DNA of 64,000 nucleotides, taken from contig DEHD01000018.1 of NCBI GenBank assembly GCA_002351725.1, positions 1 through 64,000 on the forward strand. The letters run 5' to 3'. Positions 17,803 through 26,931 of the stretch are shown here, piece after piece (position 1 is the stretch's first letter; every line of letters starts with the position of its first letter). Both the position numbers and the translations under genes were made by a program. This DNA is from Prevotella sp. UBA2809 (GTDB taxonomy: Bacteria; Bacteroidota; Bacteroidia; Bacteroidales; Bacteroidaceae). The notes beneath the pieces were generated by a model, which saw only the letters and a program-made list of their open reading frames with translations, searched no databases and was not told the origin of the DNA.

Positions 17803-19628
17803 AAGAATTCATGCAAGTTCTGAAACGGTTTGTTTTACCGTACAAGAAGTATGTCGTTTTGTCGATTGTATTCAATATCCTTTCGGCACTGTTAAACATC
17901 TTCTCTTTTGCGGCATTGATACCTATTCTTCAGATACTGTTCAAGACAGGCGATAATGTCGCTGTTACAACCCTGATGGAATGGAGTGATGGAAGTTTTA
18001 AAGATGTGGCCGTCAACAACATCTATTATTACATCAACACCTTCATCACCGATATGGGTTCAACTACCACGTTGCTCTTTATCGGACTCTTCCTTATTTT
18101 TGCAACGCTGTTGAAGACGGCCGCTTACTTCCTGGCATCCTCCAGTGTTGTTCCCATCCGCACGGGTGTGGTAAGAGACATGCGCAATCAGCTCTACAAA
18201 AAGATTGTTGCCCTGCCACTTGGTTTCTTTACCGAAGAGCGCAAAGGTGATATCATTGCCCGCATGACAGGCGACGTACAAGAGGTTGAGACCAGCATCA
18301 TGTCGTCGTTAGACCTGATGTTTAAGAACCCTATTCTGATTATATCTTACTTCACCACACTGATAGTCATCTCTTGGCAACTGACATTGTTCTCTGTCAT
18401 CATCATCCCGCTCATTGGTTGGTTTATGGGTTGGATTGGTCGCAAGCTTAAAGCTCAAAGTATTCAGGCTCAGTCTCTGTGGAGCGACACGATGAGTGTG
18501 GTTGACGAGACCTTAGGCGGTCTTCGCATCATCAAGGCCTTCTGTGCCGAAGGTAAGATGCTCGAAAAGTTCAACCGCATCAACTCTACCTACCGTCACG
18601 ACATCATGTGGGTCAATATCCGTCAGAATATCGGTCATCCGCTTTCAGAGTTTCTGGGCACCTGTATGATTGTCATTGTGCTTTGGTTTGGTGGTGTGCT
18701 GGTGCTTAACGATGGTTCACTTTCTGGTCCTACCTTTATTTATTATATGGTGATTCTGTACTCTATCATCAACCCATTGAAGGAGGTTTCCAAGGTGGGC
18801 TACAATATTCCCAAGGGCTTGGCCTCGATGGAGCGTATCGACAAGATCCTGTTGGCCGAGAATACGATTAAGGAAGTTGAGAATCCCAAGTCTATTCCCA
18901 GTTTCGAGCATCAGATAGAGTTCCGCAACGTATCATTCCGCTATGGTGAACAATGGGTATTGAGAGACATCAACCTCACCATACCTAAGGGCAAAACGAT
19001 AGCTATTGTAGGCCAAAGCGGTAGTGGAAAATCTACTCTTGTAGACCTCATCCCACGCTACTACGATGTTCAAGAGGGCGAGGTACTCATTGATGGAATA
19101 AACGTTAAGGATCTTGGCATCCACGATTTGCGCCAGCTTATTGGTAATGTGAATCAGGAGGCAATATTGTTCAACGATTCCTTCCGCAACAACATCTCAT
19201 TTGGCGTTGACAACGCCACTCAGCAGCAGATAGAAGAGGCAGCCAAGATAGCCAACGCCTACGATTTCATCATGGCCTCCGAAGAAGGTTTCGACACCAA
19301 TATAGGCGATCGTGGCGGTCGCCTGTCAGGCGGTCAGCGCCAGCGTGTGTCTATCGCTCGCGCCATCTTGAAGAACCCGCCCATCCTCATTCTCGACGAG
19401 GCCACTTCGGCCCTCGATACCGAGAGCGAGCGCCTGGTTCAGGATGCCCTCGAGCGCTTGATGAGGACCCGCACTACAGTGGCCATTGCTCACCGCTTGT
19501 CAACCATCAAGAATGCTGATGAGATCTGCGTTCTGCACGAGGGCCGCATCGTGGAGCGCGGCACCCATGACGAGCTGCTCGCCATCGACGGACACTATAA
19601 GAAACTTACCGACATGCAGGCATTATAA
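17799..19628 (+). CDS. MsbA-like ABC exporter (permease fused to ATPase)
   Basis: A 609-residue half-transporter: six transmembrane helices (about 1-330), then an ATP-binding domain with Walker A GQSGSGKST (about 405-413), signature LSGGQRQR (from about 509), Walker B ILILDEATSALD and the switch His in AIAHRLS. Such proteins flip lipids or lipid-linked glycans; MsbA, which flips lipid A, is the closest functional analogue. Its neighbours are two LTA-synthase-like enzymes, an LpxL-like acyltransferase and a glycan locus, which supports a lipid or lipoglycan substrate. That substrate is inference. Confidence 0.9.
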   Translation: MKEFMQVLKRFVLPYKKYVVLSIVFNILSALLNIFSFAALIPILQILFKTGDNVAVTTLMEWSDGSFKDVAVNNIYYYINTFITDMGSTTTLLFIGLFLIFATLLKTAAYFLASSSVVPIRTGVVRDMRNQLYKKIVALPLGFFTEERKGDIIARMTGDVQEVETSIMSSLDLMFKNPILIISYFTTLIVISWQLTLFSVIIIPLIGWFMGWIGRKLKAQSIQAQSLWSDTMSVVDETLGGLRIIKAFCAEGKMLEKFNRINSTYRHDIMWVNIRQNIGHPLSEFLGTCMIVIVLWFGGVLVLNDGSLSGPTFIYYMVILYSIINPLKEVSKVGYNIPKGLASMERIDKILLAENTIKEVENPKSIPSFEHQIEFRNVSFRYGEQWVLRDINLTIPKGKTIAIVGQSGSGKSTLVDLIPRYYDVQEGEVLIDGINVKDLGIHDLRQLIGNVNQEAILFNDSFRNNISFGVDNATQQQIEEAAKIANAYDFIMASEEGFDTNIGDRGGRLSGGQRQRVSIARAILKNPPILILDEATSALDTESERLVQDALERLMRTRTTVAIAHRLSTIKNADEICVLHEGRIVERGTHDELLAIDGHYKKLTDMQAL

Positions 19629-19642
19629 TCAGACTGAGAACC

Positions 19643-21442
19643 ATGTTACAAAGAGTTCTTTATCTTTTAAAGACCTACCTGTTGACGATGCTGTTTTTCA
19701 TCATCGCCAAGGTGGCGTTCATGCTCTATAACAGCAGTCAGGCGTTCTCTGCCGGCGATGTTTTGGCGGTATTGTGGCATGGGCTGAGTCTTGATTTCAG
19801 CACGGCGCTCTACATCATCAGCGTACCCTTCCTGGTGTGTGCCGCATCCATCTGGTTAGGCGGCATCAAGACGCTACGCATCCTGTTGCGTGCCTACTAT
19901 CTGCTGATAGCTGTAGCTATCACGCTGGCCTTTGTTGCTGATACCAGTCTGTATGAGTTCTGGTTATTCAAGCTCGACTCCTCGTGCCTGCAGTATCTCG
20001 AAACGCCGACCGAGGCGATGGCGAGTGTCTCTCTGGGCTATATCGTCATCCGCATCATCGTCATAGCCGTTGTTTCGGCCCTCATCTGGTGGGCCTACAC
20101 GCATCCACGTTTCAGCATCACTCCCGGTCACCATCACATCATGGAGTCGATAGTCGCCCTGCTTTGTATCCCGCTGATAATCATCGGCATACGTGGTGGC
20201 TTAGGCGAGTCGACTACCAATATCGGACAGGTATATTTCTCGCAGAATCAGTTTCTGAATCACTCAGCCGTCAACCCTGTTTTCAATTTTATAGATTCTT
20301 TCGATAAGGCTGACGTCGAATATAGTTTCATGAGCGACGAAGCGTGCAACAAGCTGATGAGCGAGCTTTACAACACGCAAAGCATCAACTGCGACACGCT
20401 GCTCAACACCCAGCACCCCAACATCATCATTATCCTGTTGGAAGGTTGCGGAGGTGAGTTTACAGAAATCGGAGGAAGAACGGACATTACTCCAAATCTG
20501 AACAAACTGGCCAAAGAAGGTATTTATTTTACAAACTGTTATGGAAACACATGGCGCACCGACCGTGGAACAGTATGTGCATTGAGTGGTTATCCTTCAT
20601 TCCCCACAATGTCGGTAATGAAGATCCCATCAAAGTCGCGCTCACTACCCAACATAGCCCGCACACTACAAAAGGAGCGAGGTTATAACACGTCGTATAT
20701 TTATGGTGGAGACATTAATTTCACCAACATGCGCAGCTATCTTATCAGTGGAGGTTTTGAAAATCTTACATGGATGAAGGATTACAGCGCAGAAGAACAA
20801 AAGACTGCTCAATGGGGTGTACGTGATGATATTACCTTCAAAACGCTATATCAGATGGCTACAAATACGAAACAGCCATTCTTGATTGGCTTCTCTACCC
20901 TGAGCAGTCATTCGCCCTGGGATGTGCCCATTCACCATTTCGACGACGAGGTCATCAACTCGTTCTATTATCTCGATCAGTGTATTGGCGATTTCATCCA
21001 GAAGCTCCGCAAGAGTGCCGCTTGGAAGAACACCCTCGTGGTGATGCTGCCCGATCACGGCATCCCGCATAACGGCTTAGACGAAACCACATCTCTGCTC
21101 AACCACATCCCAATGATATGGGTGGGTGGTGCCGTAAAGGCGCCCCGGAAGATTGAGCTAGTCTGCAATCAAACCGACCTGCCCGCCACCTTATTAGGTC
21201 AGTTGGGCGTACCTCACGACGATTTCTCTTTCAGTCGCGATGTGTTGAGTGCTACTTATACCCATCCTTTCGCCACTCACACCTTCGACAATGGCTTCTC
21301 GATGGTTGATAGCGCCAGTTTTGTAAGCTTCGACTTTGTCAGCAACAAGGTCATTGCGGAGGAAGGAAAGCGAAACGAGCAGCTCCTCACGATAGGCAAA
21401 GCGATACTCCAAGCCGCATCAGATGACCTTAAGGGAAGGTGA
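19643..21442 (+). CDS. LTA-synthase-like membrane sulfatase-fold protein (first copy)
   Basis: A 599-residue protein with five N-terminal transmembrane helices (about 1-190) and a periplasmic alkaline-phosphatase/sulfatase-fold domain. Visible catalytic features: the metal-binding Glu in LLEGCGGE, the nucleophile Thr in RTDRGTVC, and the Asp-His pair in LPDHGI. The family (LtaS, MdoB/OpgB, phosphoethanolamine transferases) moves phosphoglycerol or phosphoethanolamine from a phospholipid to a glycan or lipid. The acceptor here is unknown. Bases from roughly 20440 to 20880 are more AT-rich than the flanking parts of the same gene, suggesting a mosaic origin. Confidence 0.87.
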   Translation: MLQRVLYLLKTYLLTMLFFIIAKVAFMLYNSSQAFSAGDVLAVLWHGLSLDFSTALYIISVPFLVCAASIWLGGIKTLRILLRAYYLLIAVAITLAFVADTSLYEFWLFKLDSSCLQYLETPTEAMASVSLGYIVIRIIVIAVVSALIWWAYTHPRFSITPGHHHIMESIVALLCIPLIIIGIRGGLGESTTNIGQVYFSQNQFLNHSAVNPVFNFIDSFDKADVEYSFMSDEACNKLMSELYNTQSINCDTLLNTQHPNIIIILLEGCGGEFTEIGGRTDITPNLNKLAKEGIYFTNCYGNTWRTDRGTVCALSGYPSFPTMSVMKIPSKSRSLPNIARTLQKERGYNTSYIYGGDINFTNMRSYLISGGFENLTWMKDYSAEEQKTAQWGVRDDITFKTLYQMATNTKQPFLIGFSTLSSHSPWDVPIHHFDDEVINSFYYLDQCIGDFIQKLRKSAAWKNTLVVMLPDHGIPHNGLDETTSLLNHIPMIWVGGAVKAPRKIELVCNQTDLPATLLGQLGVPHDDFSFSRDVLSATYTHPFATHTFDNGFSMVDSASFVSFDFVSNKVIAEEGKRNEQLLTIGKAILQAASDDLKGR

Positions 21443-21487
21443 AAAGGTGAAAGGGTGAATCATTAATTAATATATAGAGAAAAAAAA

Positions 21488-23407
21488 ATGAAAACGTTGA
21501 ATAATAAGTTATTCTCTCCACTATTGGCCGTACTATGGAATCTGTTGTTGGTCTATCTGGTTTATCAGGTAGCCCGAATAGAGTACTGGTTAGAGAATTC
21601 AGATTATCTCAACTACACCTTCGACGTGTGGCGCGGGGGCTTGATGTTCGACACCTCGGCCATCCTTTATACCAATGCGCTCTATGTGGTGCTGATGCTG
21701 TTCCCCTTGCATCTCAAGGAGACAGCCACTTATCACCGCATCTGCAAGTGGGTATTTGTGATTGTAAACGGACTGGCGCTTGCCATCAATCTGGCCGACT
21801 CCGTCTATTTCCGATACACCATGAGGCGCACCACCTCTACGGTCTTCGATGAGTTCTCGAGCGAAGGGAACCTTGGCAGCATCATCGGCACCGAATTCCT
21901 GAGCCACTGGTATCTGGTAGTGTTGTTTGCACTCCTGATGGTGTTCCTTTGGAAGTGCTACGCCGCTCCCTCTCTCGATGCCAAGATGCTCAACAAGTGG
22001 AAGTACGCTGGCGCCTGCTTCTTGTCGCTGCTTCTCTTCACCCCCTTCTGCATCGCAGGCATGCGTGGCGGTTTTGCTACAGCCGTACGCCCCATCACCA
22101 TCTCCAACGCAATGCAATATACCGAGCGCCCCACTGATGCGCCCTTGGTGCTGAACACACCTTTCGCACTGTTGCGCACCATCGATACCAACGTCTTTAT
22201 GGTTCCCAATTATTTCGAGAGCGCCCAAGAACTGGAGGCTGTTTACACCCCTGTCCACACGCCCTCCGACTCGCTGCAGATGGACAAGAAGAATGTGGTA
22301 GTACTGATTGTCGAGAGCTTCGGCCGTGAATATATCGGAGCCCTGAATACCACCCTCGAAGATGGCAGATACAAGGGCTATACCCCTTGTGTCGACTCAC
22401 TCATCCACAAGAGTACCACCTTCAGCTACTCTTTTTGTAACGGTCGAAAGAGTATCGACGGTATGCCCAGCATCCTCAGCAGCATCCCGATGTTTGTAGA
22501 ACCCTTCATCCTCACCCCTTCGTCCATGAACGACTATACGGGATTGGCAGGCATCTTGGCTCAGGAGGGCTACGAGACTGCCTTTTTCCATGGGGCCCAG
22601 AATGGCAGTATGGGCTTTCAGGCCTTTGCTCAGAAGACGGGTTTCCAGCACTATTACGGACGCACTGAATACGAGGCATCGTGCGGCACCGACGATTTCG
22701 ATGGCACTTGGGCGATATGGGACGAGCCGTTCCTGCAGTTCTTTGCCAACGAGATGAGTCAGATGAAGCAACCCTTCATGACTTCCGTCTTCACCGCCTC
22801 CAGTCATCATCCGTTTGCTATTCCCGAGAAATACAAGCAGCAGTTCCCCGAAGAGGCGCTGGAGATACACAAATGTATCCGTTATACCGACCTCTCGATT
22901 GGCCGATTCTTTGAGACGGCCAGTCTCCAGCCTTGGTTCAAGAACACCATTTTTGTACTGACCAGCGACCATACCAACATGAGCAATCATGCTGAGTATC
23001 AGACTGATTTAGGTGGTTTCTGCTCACCTATCATCATCTTCGACCCCAGTCGTCCCGAAGGTCAGATGCTCGATAAGATTGCCCAGCAGATCGACATTCT
23101 CCCCACCCTATTGGGCATGCTCCATTACCCCAAACCCTACTTCGGATTTGGTATCGACCTCTTCAACACGCCCCAGGAAGATACCTGGGCTGTGAACTAT
23201 CTCAACGGCATCTATCAGTATGTGCGCTATGGCTACGTACTGCAGTTCGACGGCGCAGCCACCACAGGCGTCTATCGCCTCGACGACAGACTGATGAAGC
23301 AAAACCTGAAAGGGAAAGTGGACGTACAACAGCAGATGGAACGTGAGCTGAAAGCCATCATCCAGCAGTATATGGAGCGCATGAAGCAAGACCGCCTGCA
23401 CCCTTAA
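21488..23407 (+). CDS. LTA-synthase-like membrane sulfatase-fold protein (second copy)
   Basis: A 639-residue protein of the same family as its upstream neighbour: five N-terminal membrane helices (about 1-200) and a periplasmic sulfatase-fold domain with the metal Glu in LIVESFGRE, a serine in RKSIDGMPSIL as probable nucleophile, and SDHTN near the C-terminus. The two copies differ widely in sequence, so they are probably not redundant. It ends with a four-base overlap with the convergent acyltransferase gene. GC-rich codons (GCC, CGC, ACC) dominate, as in the phosphonate genes downstream. Confidence 0.87.
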   Translation: MKTLNNKLFSPLLAVLWNLLLVYLVYQVARIEYWLENSDYLNYTFDVWRGGLMFDTSAILYTNALYVVLMLFPLHLKETATYHRICKWVFVIVNGLALAINLADSVYFRYTMRRTTSTVFDEFSSEGNLGSIIGTEFLSHWYLVVLFALLMVFLWKCYAAPSLDAKMLNKWKYAGACFLSLLLFTPFCIAGMRGGFATAVRPITISNAMQYTERPTDAPLVLNTPFALLRTIDTNVFMVPNYFESAQELEAVYTPVHTPSDSLQMDKKNVVVLIVESFGREYIGALNTTLEDGRYKGYTPCVDSLIHKSTTFSYSFCNGRKSIDGMPSILSSIPMFVEPFILTPSSMNDYTGLAGILAQEGYETAFFHGAQNGSMGFQAFAQKTGFQHYYGRTEYEASCGTDDFDGTWAIWDEPFLQFFANEMSQMKQPFMTSVFTASSHHPFAIPEKYKQQFPEEALEIHKCIRYTDLSIGRFFETASLQPWFKNTIFVLTSDHTNMSNHAEYQTDLGGFCSPIIIFDPSRPEGQMLDKIAQQIDILPTLLGMLHYPKPYFGFGIDLFNTPQEDTWAVNYLNGIYQYVRYGYVLQFDGAATTGVYRLDDRLMKQNLKGKVDVQQQMERELKAIIQQYMERMKQDRLHP

Positions 23408-24345
23408 CGGTTGGCGGGATGATCCTTCGCAATCACTTTACCGTCTATCACCTCAAAACGCTCATTAAACTCCTCGCGGGTACGACTCCAGCGGTTATGA
23501 CTCCATAACCACATGTCGGGCGATTGGCAGATGCTCTGCTCCAGCATTTTGAAATAGATATCTGTAATCTCGTAATCCTTCATCTTCTGCGGTTCACGCG
23601 TCATCAGCTTGATTTCAGCCTCATAATAGCCACGACGAACGCGCCGTATATCCAGGAAGAACACCGCATAGTTCATCTTGCGCACAATGCGCTCTGTGCC
23701 TGTCAGCACGGGGGTATCATGATGCAGAAAGTCCACCCAGTGATGAATATTCACCCAGTGCGGCTTCTGGTCAGAGATGAATCCAATGACCACAGGCGTG
23801 TTCTTGCGGCGGTACTCCACCACCTTGCGCAAGGTATCCTGCATGGCGATACACTCTGCTCCCAGTCTTTGGCGCAGGCGCAGAAACAGCTTGTCGAAAG
23901 CCTTATTCTCGATGGGGTGATAAATCTGTGCGCAATGCGCCTCGGGCGTAATCCAGAAGGGCAATGACGTCACCCATTCCCAGTTACACAGATGCCCCAG
24001 ATATATGGCGCACGACTGTCCGTCGCGTATCGCTTCCTCCAGCAGTTCTGTGCCCTTGAACGTCATGCGCTTGGTGATGTTCTTCTTGCTGATCGTCATC
24101 AGCTTCACCGACTCCACCAGATAGTCACAGAAGAAGTGATAGAATCCCCGCTCAATACGCCTCAGTTCATCCTCATTTTTTTCCGGGAAAGACTCCTTCA
24201 GATTCCTTCTTACCACTTTGATGCGATACCGCATCAGACGGTAAACCAACAGGTAGAGCAAGTATGAGTTCACGTAATGTATTCTCATGGGCAGAAGTGA
24301 GAACACATACCAGAACGAAAGAATAACATAATACAATAATTTCAT
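23404..24345 (-). CDS. LpxL/HtrB-like lipid A acyltransferase family protein
   Basis: A 313-residue membrane-associated lysophospholipid acyltransferase. It has one N-terminal hydrophobic segment, and the catalytic HX4E motif is HLCNWE in a YLGHLCNWEW context. Relatives add secondary acyl chains to lipid A; some bacterial homologues acylate other lipids such as ornithine lipids. I use ATG 24345: the longer frame to 24369 would begin inside the -7 element. It is divergent from the AEP operon, with the two promoters only about 60 bases apart. Confidence 0.88.
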   Translation of the reverse strand: MKLLYYVILSFWYVFSLLPMRIHYVNSYLLYLLVYRLMRYRIKVVRRNLKESFPEKNEDELRRIERGFYHFFCDYLVESVKLMTISKKNITKRMTFKGTELLEEAIRDGQSCAIYLGHLCNWEWVTSLPFWITPEAHCAQIYHPIENKAFDKLFLRLRQRLGAECIAMQDTLRKVVEYRRKNTPVVIGFISDQKPHWVNIHHWVDFLHHDTPVLTGTERIVRKMNYAVFFLDIRRVRRGYYEAEIKLMTREPQKMKDYEITDIYFKMLEQSICQSPDMWLWSHNRWSRTREEFNERFEVIDGKVIAKDHPANR

Positions 24346-24365
24346 ATTTCGTAGGAATTCCAAAT

Positions 24366-24398
24366 GCAAAGTTAGCTATTTAGCCGCACATATGCAAA
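24366..24398 (-). promoter_or_regulatory. Promoter of the LpxL-like gene
   Basis: Minus strand TTTG at 24398-24395, 20-base spacer, TAACTTTGC at 24374-24366. Full match to the Bacteroidota consensus; it sets the start of the gene at 24345. Confidence 0.8.
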
Positions 24399-24413
24399 TA
24401 ATAATTAAAAAAA

Positions 24414-24445
24414 TTGCTCATATGCTGATATTTCAGTACCTTTGC
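24414..24445 (+). promoter_or_regulatory. Promoter of the phosphonate (aepXYZ) operon
   Basis: TTG at 24414-24416, 20-base spacer, TACCTTTGC at 24437-24445. The ATG of aepX begins at 24449, just four bases after the last base of the -7 element, about where transcription should begin. The mRNA is therefore predicted to be leaderless or nearly so. Confidence 0.78.
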
Positions 24446-24448
24446 AAT

Positions 24449-25750
24449 ATGAATAAGAGAGTATATTTGGGCATGATAGGTGATATTATGCACCCAGGTT
24501 TGATAAACATCATCCATGAAGGAGCGAAATATGGTGACGTGATGATTGGTCTATTCACTGACAAAGCCATTGCCACCCATCAGCGCCTTCCTTACATGAC
24601 ATACGATCAGCGTAAAAACGTTATCGAGAATATCAAAGGCGTCAGCGAGATTGTTCCTCAGGACGAATGGAGCTATGTGCCTAACTTGCTGAAATACCGT
24701 CCTGATTACATCATTCATGGCGACGACTGGTGCGAGGGTGTCGACTCCGAACTGCGCCAGCAGGTTTTCGACACCATGGAGCAGATAGGCGGCCAAGTCA
24801 TTGAGATTCCTTATACCAAAGGCATCAATTCTTCTTCGCTTGATAAGGAAATCAAGAAAATCGGCACCACCCCCGATATTCGTCTGAGGGCCCTGCGCCG
24901 ACTGATAGCTGCCAAGCCCATCGTGCGCATCTTGGAGGTTCACGACGGACTGAGTGGTTTAATTGTCGAGAATCTTGAAACCACAAGGGGCACCAGCAAG
25001 GTAGCCTTCGATGGCATGTGGTCGAGTTCTCTCACCGATTCCACCTCGAAAGGCAAGCCCGACATCGAGGCTGTCGACCTGACAACCCGTATGCAGGACC
25101 TGAATAACATTCTCGAGTGCACCACCAAGCCTATCATCTACGATGGTGATACAGGCGGCAAGCCCGAACATTTTGTATTCACCGTCAGAACACTTGAGCG
25201 TAACGGCATCTCTGCGGTGATTATCGAAGATAAAATCGGTCTGAAGAAGAACTCCCTCTTCGGCACCGAAGCCATTCAGACACAGGACACCATCGAGGGT
25301 TTCTGCCATAAAATCAGAATGGGCAAGGAGGCACAGATTACCAAAGACTTCATGATTATCGCCCGCTGCGAGAGTCTCATCGCAGGCAAAGATGTGGCCG
25401 ACGCCCTGCAGCGCTGTCTGGCTTATGTCGATGCTGGTGCCGACGGCATCATGATTCACTCCAAAGAGAAGACGGGCGAAGATATCAAAGCCTTCTGTCA
25501 GGCCTTCCGCCAGCATCATCCCGCCGTGCCCATTGTGGTGGTACCCACTACCTATAACCACATCAAGGAGAGCGAGCTGGCAGAATGGGGCGTCAATGTA
25601 GTGATCTACGCCAACCATATGCTGCGTGCAGCCTATCCGGCCATGATGAAGTGCGCCGAGAGTATTCTGCAGAACGAGCGCTCGTTAGAGGCAAACCCAC
25701 TGTGTATGCCTATCAAGGAGATATTAGAATTAATACCCGGAACAAAATAA
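24449..25750 (+). CDS. aepX: Phosphoenolpyruvate mutase with N-terminal nucleotidyltransferase-like domain
   Basis: Rearranges PEP to phosphonopyruvate, forming the C-P bond that starts nearly all phosphonate synthesis. The 433-residue protein has two parts. Residues 1-140 resemble a cytidylyltransferase fold, but its nucleotide motif is HPGL (15-18) instead of HxGH. Residues about 150-433 form the isocitrate-lyase-superfamily mutase, with WSSSLTDS (191-198), DGDTGG (232-237) and the PEP-mutase signature EDKIGLKKNS (260-269), which separates mutases from lyases. I start at ATG 24449 because the promoter excludes the frame upstream. The stop overlaps the aepY start (TAATG). Confidence 0.95.
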   Translation: MNKRVYLGMIGDIMHPGLINIIHEGAKYGDVMIGLFTDKAIATHQRLPYMTYDQRKNVIENIKGVSEIVPQDEWSYVPNLLKYRPDYIIHGDDWCEGVDSELRQQVFDTMEQIGGQVIEIPYTKGINSSSLDKEIKKIGTTPDIRLRALRRLIAAKPIVRILEVHDGLSGLIVENLETTRGTSKVAFDGMWSSSLTDSTSKGKPDIEAVDLTTRMQDLNNILECTTKPIIYDGDTGGKPEHFVFTVRTLERNGISAVIIEDKIGLKKNSLFGTEAIQTQDTIEGFCHKIRMGKEAQITKDFMIIARCESLIAGKDVADALQRCLAYVDAGADGIMIHSKEKTGEDIKAFCQAFRQHHPAVPIVVVPTTYNHIKESELAEWGVNVVIYANHMLRAAYPAMMKCAESILQNERSLEANPLCMPIKEILELIPGTK

Positions 25751-26928
25751 TGATACGTGCATCTTTTTTCTATCAGGAGCTGGCAGCTTACGGCATCAAC
25801 TTCTACACAGGCGTGCCCGATTCTTTGTTGAAGAATCTCTGCGCCTATGTCACCGATCATGCCGACCATCATATCATCGCAGCCAACGAAGGCGGCGCCA
25901 TGGGTATAGCAGCTGGTCATTACCTGGCCACCGGTCAGATTCCTGTTGTGTATATGCAGAATTCAGGCGAGGGCAACATCATCAACCCGTTGGCCTCGCT
26001 CGTCGATAAGGAAGTGTATAACATCCCCGTGCTTTTAGTGATTGGCTGGCGCGGCAAGCCTGGTGTTCACGACGAGCCCCAGCATGTAAAACAGGGCAAG
26101 GTAACCCTCTCTCTCTTAGAGACGATGGGCATTCCCTATAGCGTTCTTTCGAAAGAAGAGCACGAGGCCAGCCTTCAGATCAAGCAGGCTGTCGAGTCGA
26201 TGCAGCAGTCGAAGGAGTGCTACGCACTGATCATCGAGAAAGACACCTTTGAGCCCTATCAGCTGTCAACGGTCACCGCCCATCCAGAGCTGTCGCTGTC
26301 GCGAGAAGAAGCCATCGGCATCGTTGCTTCCGCCATCGGTCCGAAAGATGTGATTGTATCCACCACCGGTATGATCAGTCGCGAGCTCTTTGAGTATCGC
26401 ACCCGTAACCATCAAGGCCACGAGCGCGATTTCCTCACCGTAGGTTCTATGGGCCACGCCTCTCAGATTGCCTTGGGCATCGCCTTAGAGAAGCCCGACC
26501 GCCGCGTGTGGTGTTTCGATGGCGACGGTGCTGCCATCATGCACTTAGGTGGGATGGCCATCGTAGGCAGTCAGGCACCAGGCAATTATGTTCACGTGGT
26601 GTTTAATAATGGGGCGCACGATAGTGTAGGCGGACAGCCTACAGTAGGGTTGGATATCGACTTGCCCACCATCGCCAAGGCCGCTGGATACAAGCAGGTG
26701 GTGAGTGTTTCCTCTAAGGAGGAATTGGAGAGATGTCTCGACTTCTTGCGTCCTTTCAGTAGCAAGCGACCAGAGGTCGAGCGCGCTCGACATGACAATG
26801 ATGGGGGAAACTTCTCACCTCTACTCTTAGAAATAAGAGTACAGAAGGGTAATCGCAAGGACTTGGGGCGGCCCACTACTACCCCCATCGAGAACAAGGA
26901 AGCCCTGATGGATTTTTTAAAGCAATAA
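25750..26928 (+). CDS. aepY: Phosphonopyruvate decarboxylase
   Basis: TPP-dependent enzyme converting phosphonopyruvate to phosphonoacetaldehyde, which drives the unfavourable mutase step forward. The 392-residue protein has the catalytic Glu in ANEGGAMGIAAGHYLATG and the TPP/Mg motif FDGDGAAIMHLG with a later Asn (VVFNNGAHDS). The C-terminal RKDLGRPTTTPIENKEALM is typical. About 20 residues (roughly 335-358) before this end look like an insertion. They are encoded by a GC-rich element with a 16-base perfect palindrome (26776-26791), described separately. Confidence 0.95.
   Translation: MIRASFFYQELAAYGINFYTGVPDSLLKNLCAYVTDHADHHIIAANEGGAMGIAAGHYLATGQIPVVYMQNSGEGNIINPLASLVDKEVYNIPVLLVIGWRGKPGVHDEPQHVKQGKVTLSLLETMGIPYSVLSKEEHEASLQIKQAVESMQQSKECYALIIEKDTFEPYQLSTVTAHPELSLSREEAIGIVASAIGPKDVIVSTTGMISRELFEYRTRNHQGHERDFLTVGSMGHASQIALGIALEKPDRRVWCFDGDGAAIMHLGGMAIVGSQAPGNYVHVVFNNGAHDSVGGQPTVGLDIDLPTIAKAAGYKQVVSVSSKEELERCLDFLRPFSSKRPEVERARHDNDGGNFSPLLLEIRVQKGNRKDLGRPTTTPIENKEALMDFLKQ
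26776..26809. repeat. GC-rich palindromic element inside aepY
   Basis: A perfect palindrome GTCGAGCGCGCTCGAC (26776-26791) followed by ATGACAATGATGGGGGAA. The 23 bases at 26787-26809 match 31060-31082 in the fucosyltransferase gene at 19 positions, in a different reading frame. The ORF stays open through it, so it is translated as an insertion. Confidence 0.6.
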
Positions 26929-26931
26929 CAC

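Noticed and set aside
19643..23407. True sulfatases matured by the FGE-like domain
   Set aside because: The nucleophile regions (RTDRGTVC, RKSIDGMPS) fit LTA-synthase-type Thr/Ser enzymes and lack the CxPxR or SxPxR sulfatase motif.
24346..24369. Upstream start of the LpxL-like gene
   Set aside because: The extra codons lie across the TAACTTTGC promoter element, so they should not be transcribed in the mRNA.
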